This document shows, in pieces, positions 6,652 to 15,190 of a stretch of DNA of 17,024 nucleotides. This DNA is from CAYSDH01 sp964429805 (GTDB lineage Bacteria; Bacteroidota; Bacteroidia; Flavobacteriales_D; JABDKJ01). Made by a program: the position numbers and the translations under genes. The notes below the pieces were generated by a model that saw only the letters and a list, made by a program, of their open reading frames with translations, did not search any database and had not been told where the DNA came from. The DNA is taken from NCBI GenBank assembly GCA_964429805.1, contig CAYSDH010000070.1, positions 1-17,024 on the forward strand, given 5' to 3'. Numbering within the stretch: position 1 is the stretch's first letter; every line of letters begins with the position of its first letter.

Positions 6652-8499
6652 TTAGGCCTCTTGGTATTGTAGTCGACTGAGGTTAGAGTAAAGCCCTTCC
6701 TTATTTGCAATCAACTCCTCATGCGTGCCGAGTTCGGCAATTTTACCTTGGTCAAGTACAAGTATTTTATCCGCTTTTCTGATGGTAGACAGGCGGTGTG
6801 CTATAACCAGCGATGTGCGGCCTTTCATCAGATTATCAAGAGCCATTTGCACGAGTTGTTCTGATTCAGAATCTAAAGAACTAGTTGCCTCATCTAAAAT
6901 GAGGATGGACGGATCTTTCAGTAAGGCACGTGCGATAGCAATCCGCTGTTTCTGCCCACCTGATAACTGTATACCTCGATCACCAACTATTGTGTCAAGT
7001 CCATCGGGAGATTTGAAGATAAACTCCCAGGCATTTGCTTTTTTAGCGGCATCAATTATCTCTATCTCGCTCGCATCTGTATTTCCGTAGGCAATGTTTT
7101 CTCGCACAGTCCCTCCAAAAAGAATAATGTCTTGCGGCACATAGGCCATTTGAGACCTTAAGTCATAGAGTTCATATTCCTTAGCTGGTAATTCATCAAA
7201 TGAGATATTTCCTTGATTGGGATTATAAAACTGCAAGATCAAGGCCGCTAAGGTTGACTTACCTGATCCTGATGGTCCAACCACGGCCACTTGTTGTCCG
7301 GGAAGTATGCTGAGATCTATGCCTTTCAGAATCTGAACATCGGGTCTAGAGGGATATGTGAAGTGCAGGTTCTTAATTTCTATATGGCCGTTGAGCTTTT
7401 CTAATTGAGACACTCTCTTGTCTGCTGGCAATGGTTCTATGTCTTCTTCTAATATATCTAACACGCGCTCTACAGAACCCACGGCTCGCTATATGGCAGA
7501 ATACTGATTAGCAATACCACCAAATGACGCGGCAATCATCACAGTGTAGAGTAAAAAAGAAAAAAACAACGCTGGGTCTAGGTGGTCTGGATCGGTGGCA
7601 GGCAGCTCCATGAGCTTGGCACCTTGAAGTATTACTAAACCAATGGCTCCGAAAATAAAGATGATGATAAAGGCAGAGAAGAGTCCTCGCCATACTCCGC
7701 TCTTGATCGCGATTTTCTTTACCTCATTGACATTGGTGGCGTACTTTAGGGTCTCAAAAAACTCATTAGTAAATGACTTCACGTTGACTATACCAGTGAG
7801 CGACTCTTGCACTACCACATTTGATTCTGCCACTAGGTCTTGCGTCTTCCTGCTCAACTTTCTAATGAATCGACCAAAGATTACTGCGACTATCATAATA
7901 ATAGGGAGCGTGATGAGCATGACAAAAGTCAGGCTGGGAGAGCTGTAAAAGAGAAACCCAACACCTAATATGATAATGATGATCTGCCTGATGAACTCGG
8001 AGAGGGTGATGTTAAACGTCTCTTGAATGCTGGCTATGTCTGCTGAGATACGGCTATTAAGGTCTCCAACTCGTTGCTCTACAAAAAATGACATAGGCAG
8101 TCGTATCATGTGCGCAAAGACATCTTTTCTCAAATCTCGCATCATGTGCTCAGTAACAAAGGAGAAGACGTATACTTTGAGAAAGGAAATAAGGGCCTGA
8201 AGAAGAAAAATGCCAAAAAGAACCAAAGCCACAGTGTTGAGGTTCATCATGTCTAAGGAAAGTGCGCCAAAGTCTATGCTCCAATCTGACGATGTGCCTG
8301 ATGGAATACCTATACCTGCCATCTGTCCCATTAGCCTGGGCACTATGAGTGTGGTGATGCTAGACGCAAATAAAAGAGCTAAGCCAAATGCGAATCTCCA
8401 TCTATACTCTTTGAGATAGCTAAAAATGCGGCCTGCCTTCTTCCACGAATCAGCTGACACCTTTGTCTTCTCGTCCTTTTTACCCTGTACTCTAGCCAT
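6652..8499 (-). pseudogene. ABC exporter (MsbA/ABCB type) interrupted by one in-frame TAG between its two domains
   Basis: Read through, this is a complete half-transporter of about 616 codons that would export lipid or drugs as a dimer. The first part (8499-7492, 336 residues) is the membrane domain, with its six helices and the usual GDLNSRISADI coupling motif. Codon 337 (7491-7489) is TAG. The same frame continues with RAVGSVERVLDIL and a full ATPase domain: Walker A GPSGSGKST (about 408-416), signature LSGGQKQR (about 512-519), Walker B LILDE, and H-loop IAHR. In E. coli MsbA the aligned residue is glutamine (QFQRG), so a single CAG-to-TAG change explains the break. A GTG at 7482 could restart translation and give a separate 276-residue ATPase. 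TAG also ends tgt and a glycosyltransferase here, so it is not generally recoded. Options are a real nonsense mutation, a split but working gene pair, read-through, or a sequence error. Confidence 0.85.
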
Positions 8500-8514
8500 T
8501 GTTGTATGCGGCTG

Positions 8515-8522
8515 CAAAGTTA
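8515..8522 (-). promoter_or_regulatory. -7 promoter box of the ABC exporter
   Basis: The minus strand reads TAACTTTG, matching TAnnTTTG, and ends 15 nt before the ATG at 8499. A same-frame TTG at 8517 lies inside this box, which argues for the ATG as the true start. No -33 TTTG is seen at the usual distance. Confidence 0.45.
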
Positions 8523-8559
8523 GGGAAAGTAAGTACTTAAGATAAAAAGTAGTAAGAGG

Positions 8560-8590
8560 TTTGTGTCTGCATGTTTTTTATCTATTTTTG
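8560..8590 (+). promoter_or_regulatory. Consensus promoter of rpmH
   Basis: TTTG (8560-8563), exactly 19 nt of spacer, then TATTTTTG (8583-8590) match the Bacteroidota -33/-7 consensus in full. Transcription would begin near 8597, giving a leader of about 24 nt before the rpmH ATG. It fits the strong expression expected of a ribosomal protein gene. Confidence 0.8.
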
Positions 8591-8620
8591 CGCACCCTTA
8601 GGGGATATAGACAACAAGCC

Positions 8621-8782
8621 ATGAGCAAAAGAACATTTCAGCCTTCAAATAGAAAAAGAAGGAACAAGCACGGATTTAGAGAAAGAATGAGCACTGTAGA
8701 AGGAAGGAAAGTGCTGAATGCCCGAAGAAGAAAGGGGCGTAAGAAATTGAGCGTGTCTTCTGACAAGCTTCATAAAAGATAA
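8621..8782 (+). CDS. rpmH: 50S ribosomal protein L34
   Basis: L34 is a small, very basic protein of the large ribosomal subunit. The 53 residues begin MSKRTFQPSNRKRRNKHGF and continue through ERMSTVEGRKVLNARRRKGRKKLS, which is the whole conserved L34 pattern plus a short lysine-rich tail. The open frame extends upstream to 8561, but the ATG at 8621 is the family start and the extension covers the promoter. The gene stands alone: a consensus promoter precedes it and a hairpin terminator lies 20 nt after its stop. The usual rnpA and dnaA neighbours are not here, which is common in Bacteroidota. Confidence 0.98.
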   Translation: MSKRTFQPSNRKRRNKHGFRERMSTVEGRKVLNARRRKGRKKLSVSSDKLHKR

Positions 8783-8802
8783 TTGACAACCTAATTCGAA
8801 AG

Positions 8803-8830
8803 AGGAGAAGCACATGCTTCTCCTTTTTTT
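8803..8830 (+). terminator. Rho-independent terminator of rpmH
   Basis: Perfect 9-bp stem 8803-8811 with 8816-8824 around the loop ACAT, followed directly by a run of T to 8830. It lies 20 nt after the rpmH stop codon. Confidence 0.85.
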
Positions 8831-8854
8831 ATGCCTAAAACTTTGTGGCACAAA

Positions 8855-8886
8855 AAAATCCCCCAGCCAAATGGCTGGGGGATTTT
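8855..8886 (-). terminator. Strong terminator of the T9SS protein gene (possibly bidirectional)
   Basis: A perfect 14-bp stem (8855-8868 with 8873-8886) closes the 4-nt loop AAAT, with a GC core of CCCCC/GGGGG. On the minus strand it is followed by a T run (complement of 8852-8858) and lies 27 nt after the stop of the secreted protein gene. On the plus strand four T follow the core, so it could also back up the rpmH terminator. Confidence 0.88.
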
Positions 8887-8913
8887 CAATTCTATTAATC
8901 AGAAATCCAAGTC

Positions 8914-10890
8914 TTACTTAGACACCACCATCTTCTTAGTGATTCTTTCTGTACCTGAGATTAGAGAGTAGTAGTATACTCCTGACTCAAATCTCTCAGC
9001 ATCAAGCTGAATCTGGTGAGCACCAATGGCCTGAGTACCGAAGTTCTCGCTCATTACCACTTTACCTGTTACATCGGTCACTTCAAATGCCATGCTCTTG
9101 GCAGTAGTCAAATTGTAAGAGATTGTAGTCTCATCAGAGAATGGATTAGGCATGTTCTGCTGTAGTCCTACTCCTTCAATTTGATTGAAGTCATCAACAG
9201 AAAGAACATCTCCGTCCATCACTAGTCTAACTGCTGGAGTTCCTGGGTCTGTAAACCACACATAGTCTCCGGCTCCACTCAAGGCAATAGCTCTTGAAGA
9301 GAAGTCAGTGTCAGAAGAACTTACACCAACCACAGTTAACTCGTCATCAGACTCTTCTTCTAGCGTCACAGCGACAAAGTAGAAGAAACCTGGAGTCAAT
9401 GGCCACTCATCATCAAACTCGATAAATACCTCTCCCGCTCCAGCGATTGTTGCAGCTACATCACCTGGCTCGATTTCATAGTCTGCAGAAGTTGCCCATG
9501 TAGCTCCGTCATTTAAGTCTCCAGGTCCAGCCAATTCGTATAGACGAGCAGAGATTTCAAACTCAGAACCACAGTTAGGTCCAAATCTCACCGTAAGTCC
9601 AGTTGCGTTTGAACCGTCATTAGGCACAGTAAAGAAGTTACCCATACCTGCATTTCCAAATGCTGGTGAACCAGAATCAGTGTCTCCAGGTCTGTACTCT
9701 ATGTCATACGCATTAAAGTCATCATGACCCATTGTAGTAGACGTGTAAGAGAAGCTCTTCATCATTACGTTGTCATCTGCAACTTCATCAGTCTGGTCTG
9801 AAGCAATAGTCATCGTAACGCTGTAGAAACCTGTTTCAGTTGGTACCCATCCAGTCTGCATGAACATTGTGTCTTCAAGAGCAGGACAAGTCAATGCATT
9901 TCCTTTAGAGGGAATAGTGAAAGGATCTGAAACCGTAGTGCTCACAACTGTACCTGAGGCGTCAAGAATCTCAGCCGTTACAGTCACGTTATTCTGGTCA
10001 GCAGACCCTATGTTCTCATACATTGCTGCAACAAGCAATCCTCCGTCAGCAACAGTAATTGCTTGCTGAATAGGCGTTACTTGGTACTCATAGATGTTAA
10101 ACACATCACCATTAGCTACTTGATTAATTCTCAAGTCATTTGCGATGTCTCCTTCTGATACTACAATATCATCGATACCCCAGAAGTAATGAGAATAACC
10201 TGCTGCAAACTCAGAGTTATATGCCCATCTGATCATCACGTCAGCTTGACCGGCAGCAGCACAAGAAACATCAACAACAGTTGTGATGTCACCTGAAAAC
10301 TCGTTAGCTGACTCAATAAAGCTACCATATGCTGGAAATGAGATCCACGAAGTACCATTATCATTACTTACTTCAAGAGTCATTGGTGACGCTTGGAAAC
10401 AGCAGTAACGGAAGTATTGCTGCCACTCAACAATGACTGAAGATCTAGCAGAACAATCAATAGATGGTGAAGTCAAAAATCCTTGTACATCTTCTACTCC
10501 ACTCGCGATTGGCGTGTTGTAAAAGTCACAATCAAAGATTACCCATCCGTTATCTGCAGTAGTAGAAGCTAAAGGACCAGCAAATTCACTAAACTCTCCG
10601 GCAGGTGTAGATGTACCGTCCATCAGCATCCAGATGTCTGATGTACCTGAGTCACTGAAAGTGAATGGTCCAACTCCATTGGAACCAGCGAATCCATTAG
10701 AAAAATCTTCTGTGAAGAATGGAAGCACCTTCATATTGACGTCTGAATCAACAGGAGTGTGCGTTGCGTTTTGTTGGAATTCTTGCGTAGTTCCTGAATT
10801 CAGGTCGGCAGGAATCTCATCTACTTGACTCTGAGCCGACATTCCGACACCAAGAGCTACAGTAAGAATACTGAGTATGAGTTTTTTCAT
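8914..10890 (-). CDS. Large secreted protein with a T9SS type A C-terminal sorting domain
   Basis: This 658-residue protein starts with a signal peptide (MKKLILSILTVALGVGMSAQ, cut near residue 20). It ends with a type IX secretion type A sorting domain (about 573-658) with the hallmark NMPNPFSDETTISYNL, DVTGKVV, GVYYYSL and a lysine-rich end. It should be exported across the outer membrane and possibly anchored. The part near 60-245, with FTEDFSNGF, paired cysteines, WQQYFRYCC and YFWGIDDI, looks like a jelly-roll (MAM or choice-of-anchor J type) domain. A CARDB-like beta domain follows near 260-385, then a beta-rich module. No catalytic motif is recognisable; binding or adhesion is inference. 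The open frame extends to 10986, but the signal peptide and promoter position set the start at 10890. A strong terminator follows it. Confidence 0.9.
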   Translation of the reverse strand: MKKLILSILTVALGVGMSAQSQVDEIPADLNSGTTQEFQQNATHTPVDSDVNMKVLPFFTEDFSNGFAGSNGVGPFTFSDSGTSDIWMLMDGTSTPAGEFSEFAGPLASTTADNGWVIFDCDFYNTPIASGVEDVQGFLTSPSIDCSARSSVIVEWQQYFRYCCFQASPMTLEVSNDNGTSWISFPAYGSFIESANEFSGDITTVVDVSCAAAGQADVMIRWAYNSEFAAGYSHYFWGIDDIVVSEGDIANDLRINQVANGDVFNIYEYQVTPIQQAITVADGGLLVAAMYENIGSADQNNVTVTAEILDASGTVVSTTVSDPFTIPSKGNALTCPALEDTMFMQTGWVPTETGFYSVTMTIASDQTDEVADDNVMMKSFSYTSTTMGHDDFNAYDIEYRPGDTDSGSPAFGNAGMGNFFTVPNDGSNATGLTVRFGPNCGSEFEISARLYELAGPGDLNDGATWATSADYEIEPGDVAATIAGAGEVFIEFDDEWPLTPGFFYFVAVTLEEESDDELTVVGVSSSDTDFSSRAIALSGAGDYVWFTDPGTPAVRLVMDGDVLSVDDFNQIEGVGLQQNMPNPFSDETTISYNLTTAKSMAFEVTDVTGKVVMSENFGTQAIGAHQIQLDAERFESGVYYYSLISGTERITKKMVVSK

Positions 10891-10935
10891 TTTATGATAA
10901 ATTAGAGTAATTAAGTTTATGCTTGAACAAGTTAA

Positions 10936-10965
10936 CAAATTTAGCATTCGGGACGGTCTGTGCAA
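10936..10965 (-). promoter_or_regulatory. Promoter of the large T9SS protein gene
   Basis: On the minus strand, TTG (10965-10963, preceded by C) and, after 19 nt, TAAATTTG (10943-10936) match the -33/-7 consensus except for one base of the -33 box. The leader to the ATG at 10890 would be about 40 nt. Confidence 0.65.
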
Positions 10966-11005
10966 GTAATTTAGAATGTTCAACATTCCACTCTTATCAA
11001 GAGTT

Positions 11006-11791
11006 TTACTGAAAAACTCCCCTTCTTTTGATTAGCGAAAAGGCTTTTCTGCCGAGCATCATGTGTCCTAATTTTAACACCTCTACCCTATCTTCTCTTT
11101 TACTGAGATAATCCCATTTCAATATTTTTTTGGGCGGAATCATTTTGTCAAACTCACCCAAGAGAATCAGAAGGCCCATGTCATACTGGTCTATATGCAG
11201 TTCAACTTTGGCTTTACTAATCTTCACGGCTCTCAGAAACATCCAGGTGTTATACAGTCTATCACGACTTTCTTGGGTACCAGCTTCTTGCATCGCCACA
11301 CGATGCAACTTCTTGTGCAACAGCCCATTCTGTTGGAGCACATCACCTAATTTGAGGAGAAAGGAAGGATTAACTCTGAATGCCTCAAACATGTGCCTGC
11401 CGATGCTCGTTCTACATGCGAAAGCATACCATGTGTTGTCTATCAGCCCGTCAGGAGCGAGAAGGACAGTGCTCTTCACGTATGCTGGCATGTGTTCAAT
11501 TAATGAAAAAGCAATTCTGCCACCCATGCTGTAGGCAATTTGACTGAATTTTTTCAGCTCTAAAGAGTCTGCAAATGCTTTGAAGAACCGTGCCAACTCG
11601 GCACCAGTCACGGAATCCATTACGTCTAGTTGTTGGTTTCTCGAATGGCCATGAAAAAACAAATCGAAGGAATAAATGGTGAAGTCTTTTCCAAACTTCT
11701 CTTCCATCAACCGAAATTCTGTACAATCTTGAGAATAACCGTGAAACGCAAAAATGGCCGATGGCCCATGACCATATATCTGATAGGCCAT
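11006..11791 (-). CDS. Cytoplasmic alpha/beta-hydrolase
   Basis: A 261-residue alpha/beta-hydrolase without signal peptide. From the ATG at 11791 the order is YGHGPSAIFAFHGYS (oxyanion HG near 17-18), FDLFFHGHS, the nucleophile elbow AYSMGGR with S88, GEFDKMIPP with the acid D215, and KLGHMM with H243, so a full Ser-Asp-His triad is present. The elbow has Ala in place of the first Gly of GxSxG. The YSMGGR stretch recalls MenH-type enzymes, but that is too weak for naming. A TTG at 11833 in the same frame would add 14 residues. The gene lies 34 nt (or 76 nt from the ATG) after the secreted hydrolase gene on the same strand, so the two are probably co-transcribed. Substrate unknown. Confidence 0.85.
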   Translation of the reverse strand: MAYQIYGHGPSAIFAFHGYSQDCTEFRLMEEKFGKDFTIYSFDLFFHGHSRNQQLDVMDSVTGAELARFFKAFADSLELKKFSQIAYSMGGRIAFSLIEHMPAYVKSTVLLAPDGLIDNTWYAFACRTSIGRHMFEAFRVNPSFLLKLGDVLQQNGLLHKKLHRVAMQEAGTQESRDRLYNTWMFLRAVKISKAKVELHIDQYDMGLLILLGEFDKMIPPKKILKWDYLSKREDRVEVLKLGHMMLGRKAFSLIKRRGVFQ

Positions 11792-11867
11792 GCGAAGTCG
11801 GCCCGATGTAAAACTAGAACCGACCGCTCTCAAGATCTAAGTCATTTGTCTGTTTGTCGGGTAACTC

Positions 11868-13277
11868 TTACTGCTTTACAAAAGAAGCAGCGCCTCTTTT
11901 ACCAGACTGAGCCATGACCTCTATGTGATATACTCCAGTTGACAAACCTGAGATTGAAGAACGATATACCTGCTGATCAATCCACGATTTGCTGCTGACA
12001 ACGCGCCCGTTCATGTCAAATATTCGCATACCTGACAGTGTTTCTTCAGCACTCACGCTCAACTCTTGAACAGACTGGTCAACGAACAATCCGATTTCGA
12101 TGGTACTTTCCTCAAGCCCTACAACACAGTCTTCTTTTAGAGTAGCAAAGAAATTCATGGCACCCAGCATTGATGGCAGAAAACAATTGCCATGATCTAA
12201 ACTTCCTATCAATACTGCATTTGTGAATGTCGATCCGTTGGCTTCAAAATTTGCTTGAGCGACTGTGGAGTTTGTAAACGCTACTTGTTCGTCTTCATCA
12301 CAGTAGTACATATTAATTGGTCTGGTTGGAGTCCAGTTATCGTTATTGTTGTCTTCTAGGTTTAACCTTAAGGGGTGACTAAGGTCATTTACGACATCTG
12401 CGTAAAAGGTAGGAGTCAATAAGTCTTCAACGGTTGTGGTCAATTGAGAGTTGAGCGAGGCCATCGTCAGCGTGGTGTTATTTCCATCAAAATATGGCAC
12501 CACTACTCCATCATAAGGAGACTGAAGTACATCACTGTATGTGTTATACAAATTTCCATAAGCCAATTCATACGAGGACAACACATATACTATGTAGCCC
12601 GGATTGCTGTATGGTTCTCCTGACAAGAAAACGTCAAGCTGTGTACCACTCATATTATAAGGACCACTTGCAGGAGCTGATGCAACAACATTAAACTCAT
12701 TAAGCAATGAGTTGTCTTCGATGTACTTGTGCATAGCCATTGCGGCATGCCCACCTTGAGAGTATCCAGTAATAAAGACTTGTCCATTTTCAGACATTCC
12801 CTCAGAGGCAATAAATTCTCTGGCAGCTCTCACCATATCAACTCCAGCTAGGGCTTCTGTCTCAGCATGCACATATGGATGCAGACCTGGGCTATCACCC
12901 ATACCGATATAGTCTGGCGCACAAGAGTAGTACCCTAGCCCTCCGATAAACTTGGAGATGGTGGCCTCGGCATTATCACGTGAAGGCACATCTTCTTTAC
13001 TGAGCGTGGTGCCATGCATGTACACTGACATAGGAAAACCGTCACAGTCATCTGTATCAGGCACACTGAGAAGGCCTGAGGCTATTGTCTCATTGCCATT
13101 GGCATCAGTCGTGTTATATATGAGTTTGTAGTAGTTCACTCCATAATCTGGAGAGATAAAGCCAATAATATCCAAGTCTTCTTGAGAGATAGTGCCGACC
13201 AACTCAGCGGAAACTAGAACCTGCGACTTGAGTCCAGAAAAAGAAAGCAATAGGATAATAATCAGTGAAAGTCTCAT
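11868..13277 (-). CDS. Secreted lipase/esterase-like alpha/beta-hydrolase with a T9SS sorting domain
   Basis: This 469-residue protein starts with a signal peptide (MRLSLIIILLLSFSGLKSQ, residues 1-19). The hydrolase body includes SVYMHGTT (oxyanion, 84-91), PDYIGMGDSPG (121-131), and the nucleophile elbow TGYSQGGH with S173. The acid is in CDEDEQVAF (D327 or D329), and the histidine is H362 in SLDHGNCF. The layout resembles secretory (LIP-type) lipases and related esterases; the real substrate is not known. The last 85 residues form a type A T9SS sorting domain (MRIFDMNGRVV, GLSTGVYHIEV, ending in KQ), so export to the cell surface or medium is expected. The start at 13277 is set by the signal peptide and a -7 box just upstream; the open frame to 13394 is ignored. 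Confidence 0.9.
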   Translation of the reverse strand: MRLSLIIILLLSFSGLKSQVLVSAELVGTISQEDLDIIGFISPDYGVNYYKLIYNTTDANGNETIASGLLSVPDTDDCDGFPMSVYMHGTTLSKEDVPSRDNAEATISKFIGGLGYYSCAPDYIGMGDSPGLHPYVHAETEALAGVDMVRAAREFIASEGMSENGQVFITGYSQGGHAAMAMHKYIEDNSLLNEFNVVASAPASGPYNMSGTQLDVFLSGEPYSNPGYIVYVLSSYELAYGNLYNTYSDVLQSPYDGVVVPYFDGNNTTLTMASLNSQLTTTVEDLLTPTFYADVVNDLSHPLRLNLEDNNNDNWTPTRPINMYYCDEDEQVAFTNSTVAQANFEANGSTFTNAVLIGSLDHGNCFLPSMLGAMNFFATLKEDCVVGLEESTIEIGLFVDQSVQELSVSAEETLSGMRIFDMNGRVVSSKSWIDQQVYRSSISGLSTGVYHIEVMAQSGKRGAASFVKQ

Positions 13278-13292
13278 GTTATCGATTTTTAC

Positions 13293-13300
13293 CAAAGTTA
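13293..13300 (-). promoter_or_regulatory. -7 promoter box of the secreted hydrolase gene
   Basis: The minus strand reads TAACTTTG, matching TAnnTTTG, and ends 15 nt before the ATG at 13277, the same spacing as at the ABC exporter. No -33 TTTG is present at 19 nt. The 120-nt gap to ftsE must also hold the plus-strand promoter, for which I see no convincing box. Confidence 0.45.
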
Positions 13301-13397
13301 GTAAAAGTCCACTGGGACTAGTTTTTTCAATTGACCATTGTTGCAAATCCAAAAGCTCAGGAATCAATAGCGAATTCAAAATATATACTTTCAAGGC

Positions 13398-14084
13398 ATG
13401 GCATTAGACACCATTTTAGAATTGCAAAACGCTCAGATTTACCAGAAAAAATCTCTGGTATTAAAGGATGTTAATCTTCGCATTGAGAAAGGCGAATTCG
13501 TATACCTAATAGGGAAGACGGGTAGCGGAAAAAGTAGCCTGCTGAAGACCATGTATGGTGAATTACCTCTTAAAGAAGGTTCTGGAACGGTTTGCGGGTT
13601 TGACCTGACGACCATGAAAAAAAGGAAGGTTCCTTTCTTAAGGCGCAATCTGGGTATCGTGTTTCAGGACTTTGAGCTTCTGTCTGACCGTTCTGTTTTC
13701 GAAAACTTGCGCTTTGTAATGAAAGCCACGGGCTGGAAAAAAGATGCCGACATCAAGCTAAGAGCAGAAGAAGTCTTAGAAAAAGTGGGGCTTGGCACTA
13801 AAGGATTTAAAATGCCTCATGAACTCTCTGGTGGTGAGCAGCAGCGCGTGGTTGTGGCCAGAGCCCTGCTTAACGACCCCGACTTGATACTTGCAGATGA
13901 GCCGACAGGAAACCTTGACCCGGCTACCACTGAAGAGATTCTTCAGCTACTATCAAGCATTTCAAAAACGGGAAGAGCCATTGTCATGGCTACTCATGAC
14001 TACTCGCACATGAACAACTACTCGACACGTATAATCAAGTGTAAAAACAGCACGGTTACTGACGAAGTGCAGGTGACGCTTTAA
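13398..14084 (+). CDS. ftsE: FtsE-type ABC ATPase
   Basis: FtsE with the membrane protein FtsX regulates cell-wall hydrolases at the division site. The 228-residue protein is a single ABC domain: Walker A GKTGSGKS (39-46), Q-loop FQD (Q90), signature LSGGEQQR (143-150), Walker B LILADEPTGNLDP (D167, E168) and the H-loop MATHD (H200). ADEPTGNLD and the LL(S)DRSVFENL stretch are typical of FtsE and the related LolD/MacB group. The overall length and the short C-terminus favour FtsE. ftsX is not adjacent: upstream is a divergent hydrolase gene and downstream a convergent glycosyltransferase gene whose TAA overlaps this one's (TTAA at 14081-14084). No clear promoter is seen in the 120-nt upstream gap. 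Confidence 0.87.
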   Translation: MALDTILELQNAQIYQKKSLVLKDVNLRIEKGEFVYLIGKTGSGKSSLLKTMYGELPLKEGSGTVCGFDLTTMKKRKVPFLRRNLGIVFQDFELLSDRSVFENLRFVMKATGWKKDADIKLRAEEVLEKVGLGTKGFKMPHELSGGEQQRVVVARALLNDPDLILADEPTGNLDPATTEEILQLLSSISKTGRAIVMATHDYSHMNNYSTRIIKCKNSTVTDEVQVTL

Positions 14085-15190
14085 GAGTCTTTGAATATTC
14101 TTTCGAGCATCTTTGATGCGTTTCTTTTATTGGAGAACTGCTTTTGCAAGAGTGTATTTCTCCGCGCCAACTCCTCTTCCTTGAGAGGCCTGTCCCACAC
14201 AAAATCAATGATTTGCTTCATGTGCTCAGCACTGTCTGCTATATGACAGAGCGTTTCTAGCCCAGTGTCTTTGACCATAGGCTCGTTGACCACAATGTGA
14301 CCTCCATTAAATAGACTGAAAAGGAGTTTGAGCTTCATTCCCGTAGCTTGAAATGTGGGAAGCACATTGACCTGTGCATTTCTGATGAGCGACAATAAGT
14401 CCTCATCTTTAATAATCTCGATGTTCTGATGACTAGCCACACGTGCACTAAGTGCCTGACTCGGTGCAGATCCGTAGATGACTAATCTCTTGTTTGACTG
14501 AGCAAACACCTCTTTAATAAGGTATGTCGCAGCCTCTTCATTTTCACTCACCGCCAGGTTACCATGATACAGCGCGTAAGGTTCTTTCTTGAGGGGAGTC
14601 TCCACTTCCTCGTTGGCATGAAAAGGTGGGACAAACATAGTCTCGGCACATTGAGAGAAGTAGGTCGCATCATTTGGGGAGATAGAAAAGAGCCCGTCTG
14701 CAAACTTTAAGTTCTCTTTAAAACGAGCGAGCTTCTTACTTTCTCTTTTGAAGTATTGCTTTTTTAAGAATCCCGCATTCTTGGCCAGCCCCTTATAATA
14801 CTCAGACTCAATGTTATGTGTTCTCACGAACTTTTTCCGACTAGCCAGATCCGGATGATTCAGTAAATAAGCACTGTGCTTTCCTTCAAATAGAATGGGG
14901 TAATCATCTTCCATCAACCTGTTAAACAAAGCCGTACTTTGGCGGCTAACCACTATAAAGGGCAGCGGATGAGTCAGCAGCGTCTTATTCATATTACGCT
15001 TGTAGTAATGCACGGATTCACACAGTGCATCTAACTCAGCCGACCTGGCTCTGCCATAGGCAAAGCAGTGCAGGTGGACTTTCACGCCTGCGGCAGCGAT
15101 AGCTTTGACTTTGTAAAACACATCTATAACCCCACCGTAATCGGCTGGCCATGGTATGTCAAAACTGACGATATGAAGATGTCTATCCAT
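14081..15190 (-). CDS. Glycosyltransferase (GT-B fold, GT1/GT4-like)
   Basis: A 369-residue cytoplasmic protein. It begins with a Rossmann-type strand, HIVSFDIPWPADYGG, followed by VIDVFYKVKAI. The second half has ALYHGNLAVSENEEAA (the start of the C-terminal donor-binding domain), RLVIYGSAPS, and NVLPTFQATGMKLKLLFSLFNGG in the nucleotide-sugar site. Such proteins are common in Bacteroidota and often labelled mannosyltransferase, but donor and acceptor cannot be read from the sequence. Its ATG lies within the last codons of the preceding glycosyltransferase (8-nt overlap), so the two are translated from one mRNA and probably act on the same glycan. Its stop overlaps the ftsE stop on the other strand. 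Confidence 0.88.
   Translation of the reverse strand: MDRHLHIVSFDIPWPADYGGVIDVFYKVKAIAAAGVKVHLHCFAYGRARSAELDALCESVHYYKRNMNKTLLTHPLPFIVVSRQSTALFNRLMEDDYPILFEGKHSAYLLNHPDLASRKKFVRTHNIESEYYKGLAKNAGFLKKQYFKRESKKLARFKENLKFADGLFSISPNDATYFSQCAETMFVPPFHANEEVETPLKKEPYALYHGNLAVSENEEAATYLIKEVFAQSNKRLVIYGSAPSQALSARVASHQNIEIIKDEDLLSLIRNAQVNVLPTFQATGMKLKLLFSLFNGGHIVVNEPMVKDTGLETLCHIADSAEHMKQIIDFVWDRPLKEEELARRNTLLQKQFSNKRNASKMLERIFKDS

Noticed and set aside
7489..7491. General reassignment of TAG to an amino acid
   Set aside because: tgt (TAG at 3063-3065) and the GT4 gene (TAG at 15183-15185) end normally with TAG at their expected lengths.
11630..11917. 95-codon open frame on the plus strand across the hydrolase junction
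   Set aside because: Antisense to the 5' end of the cytoplasmic hydrolase gene and the end of the secreted hydrolase gene; no recognisable motif or promoter.
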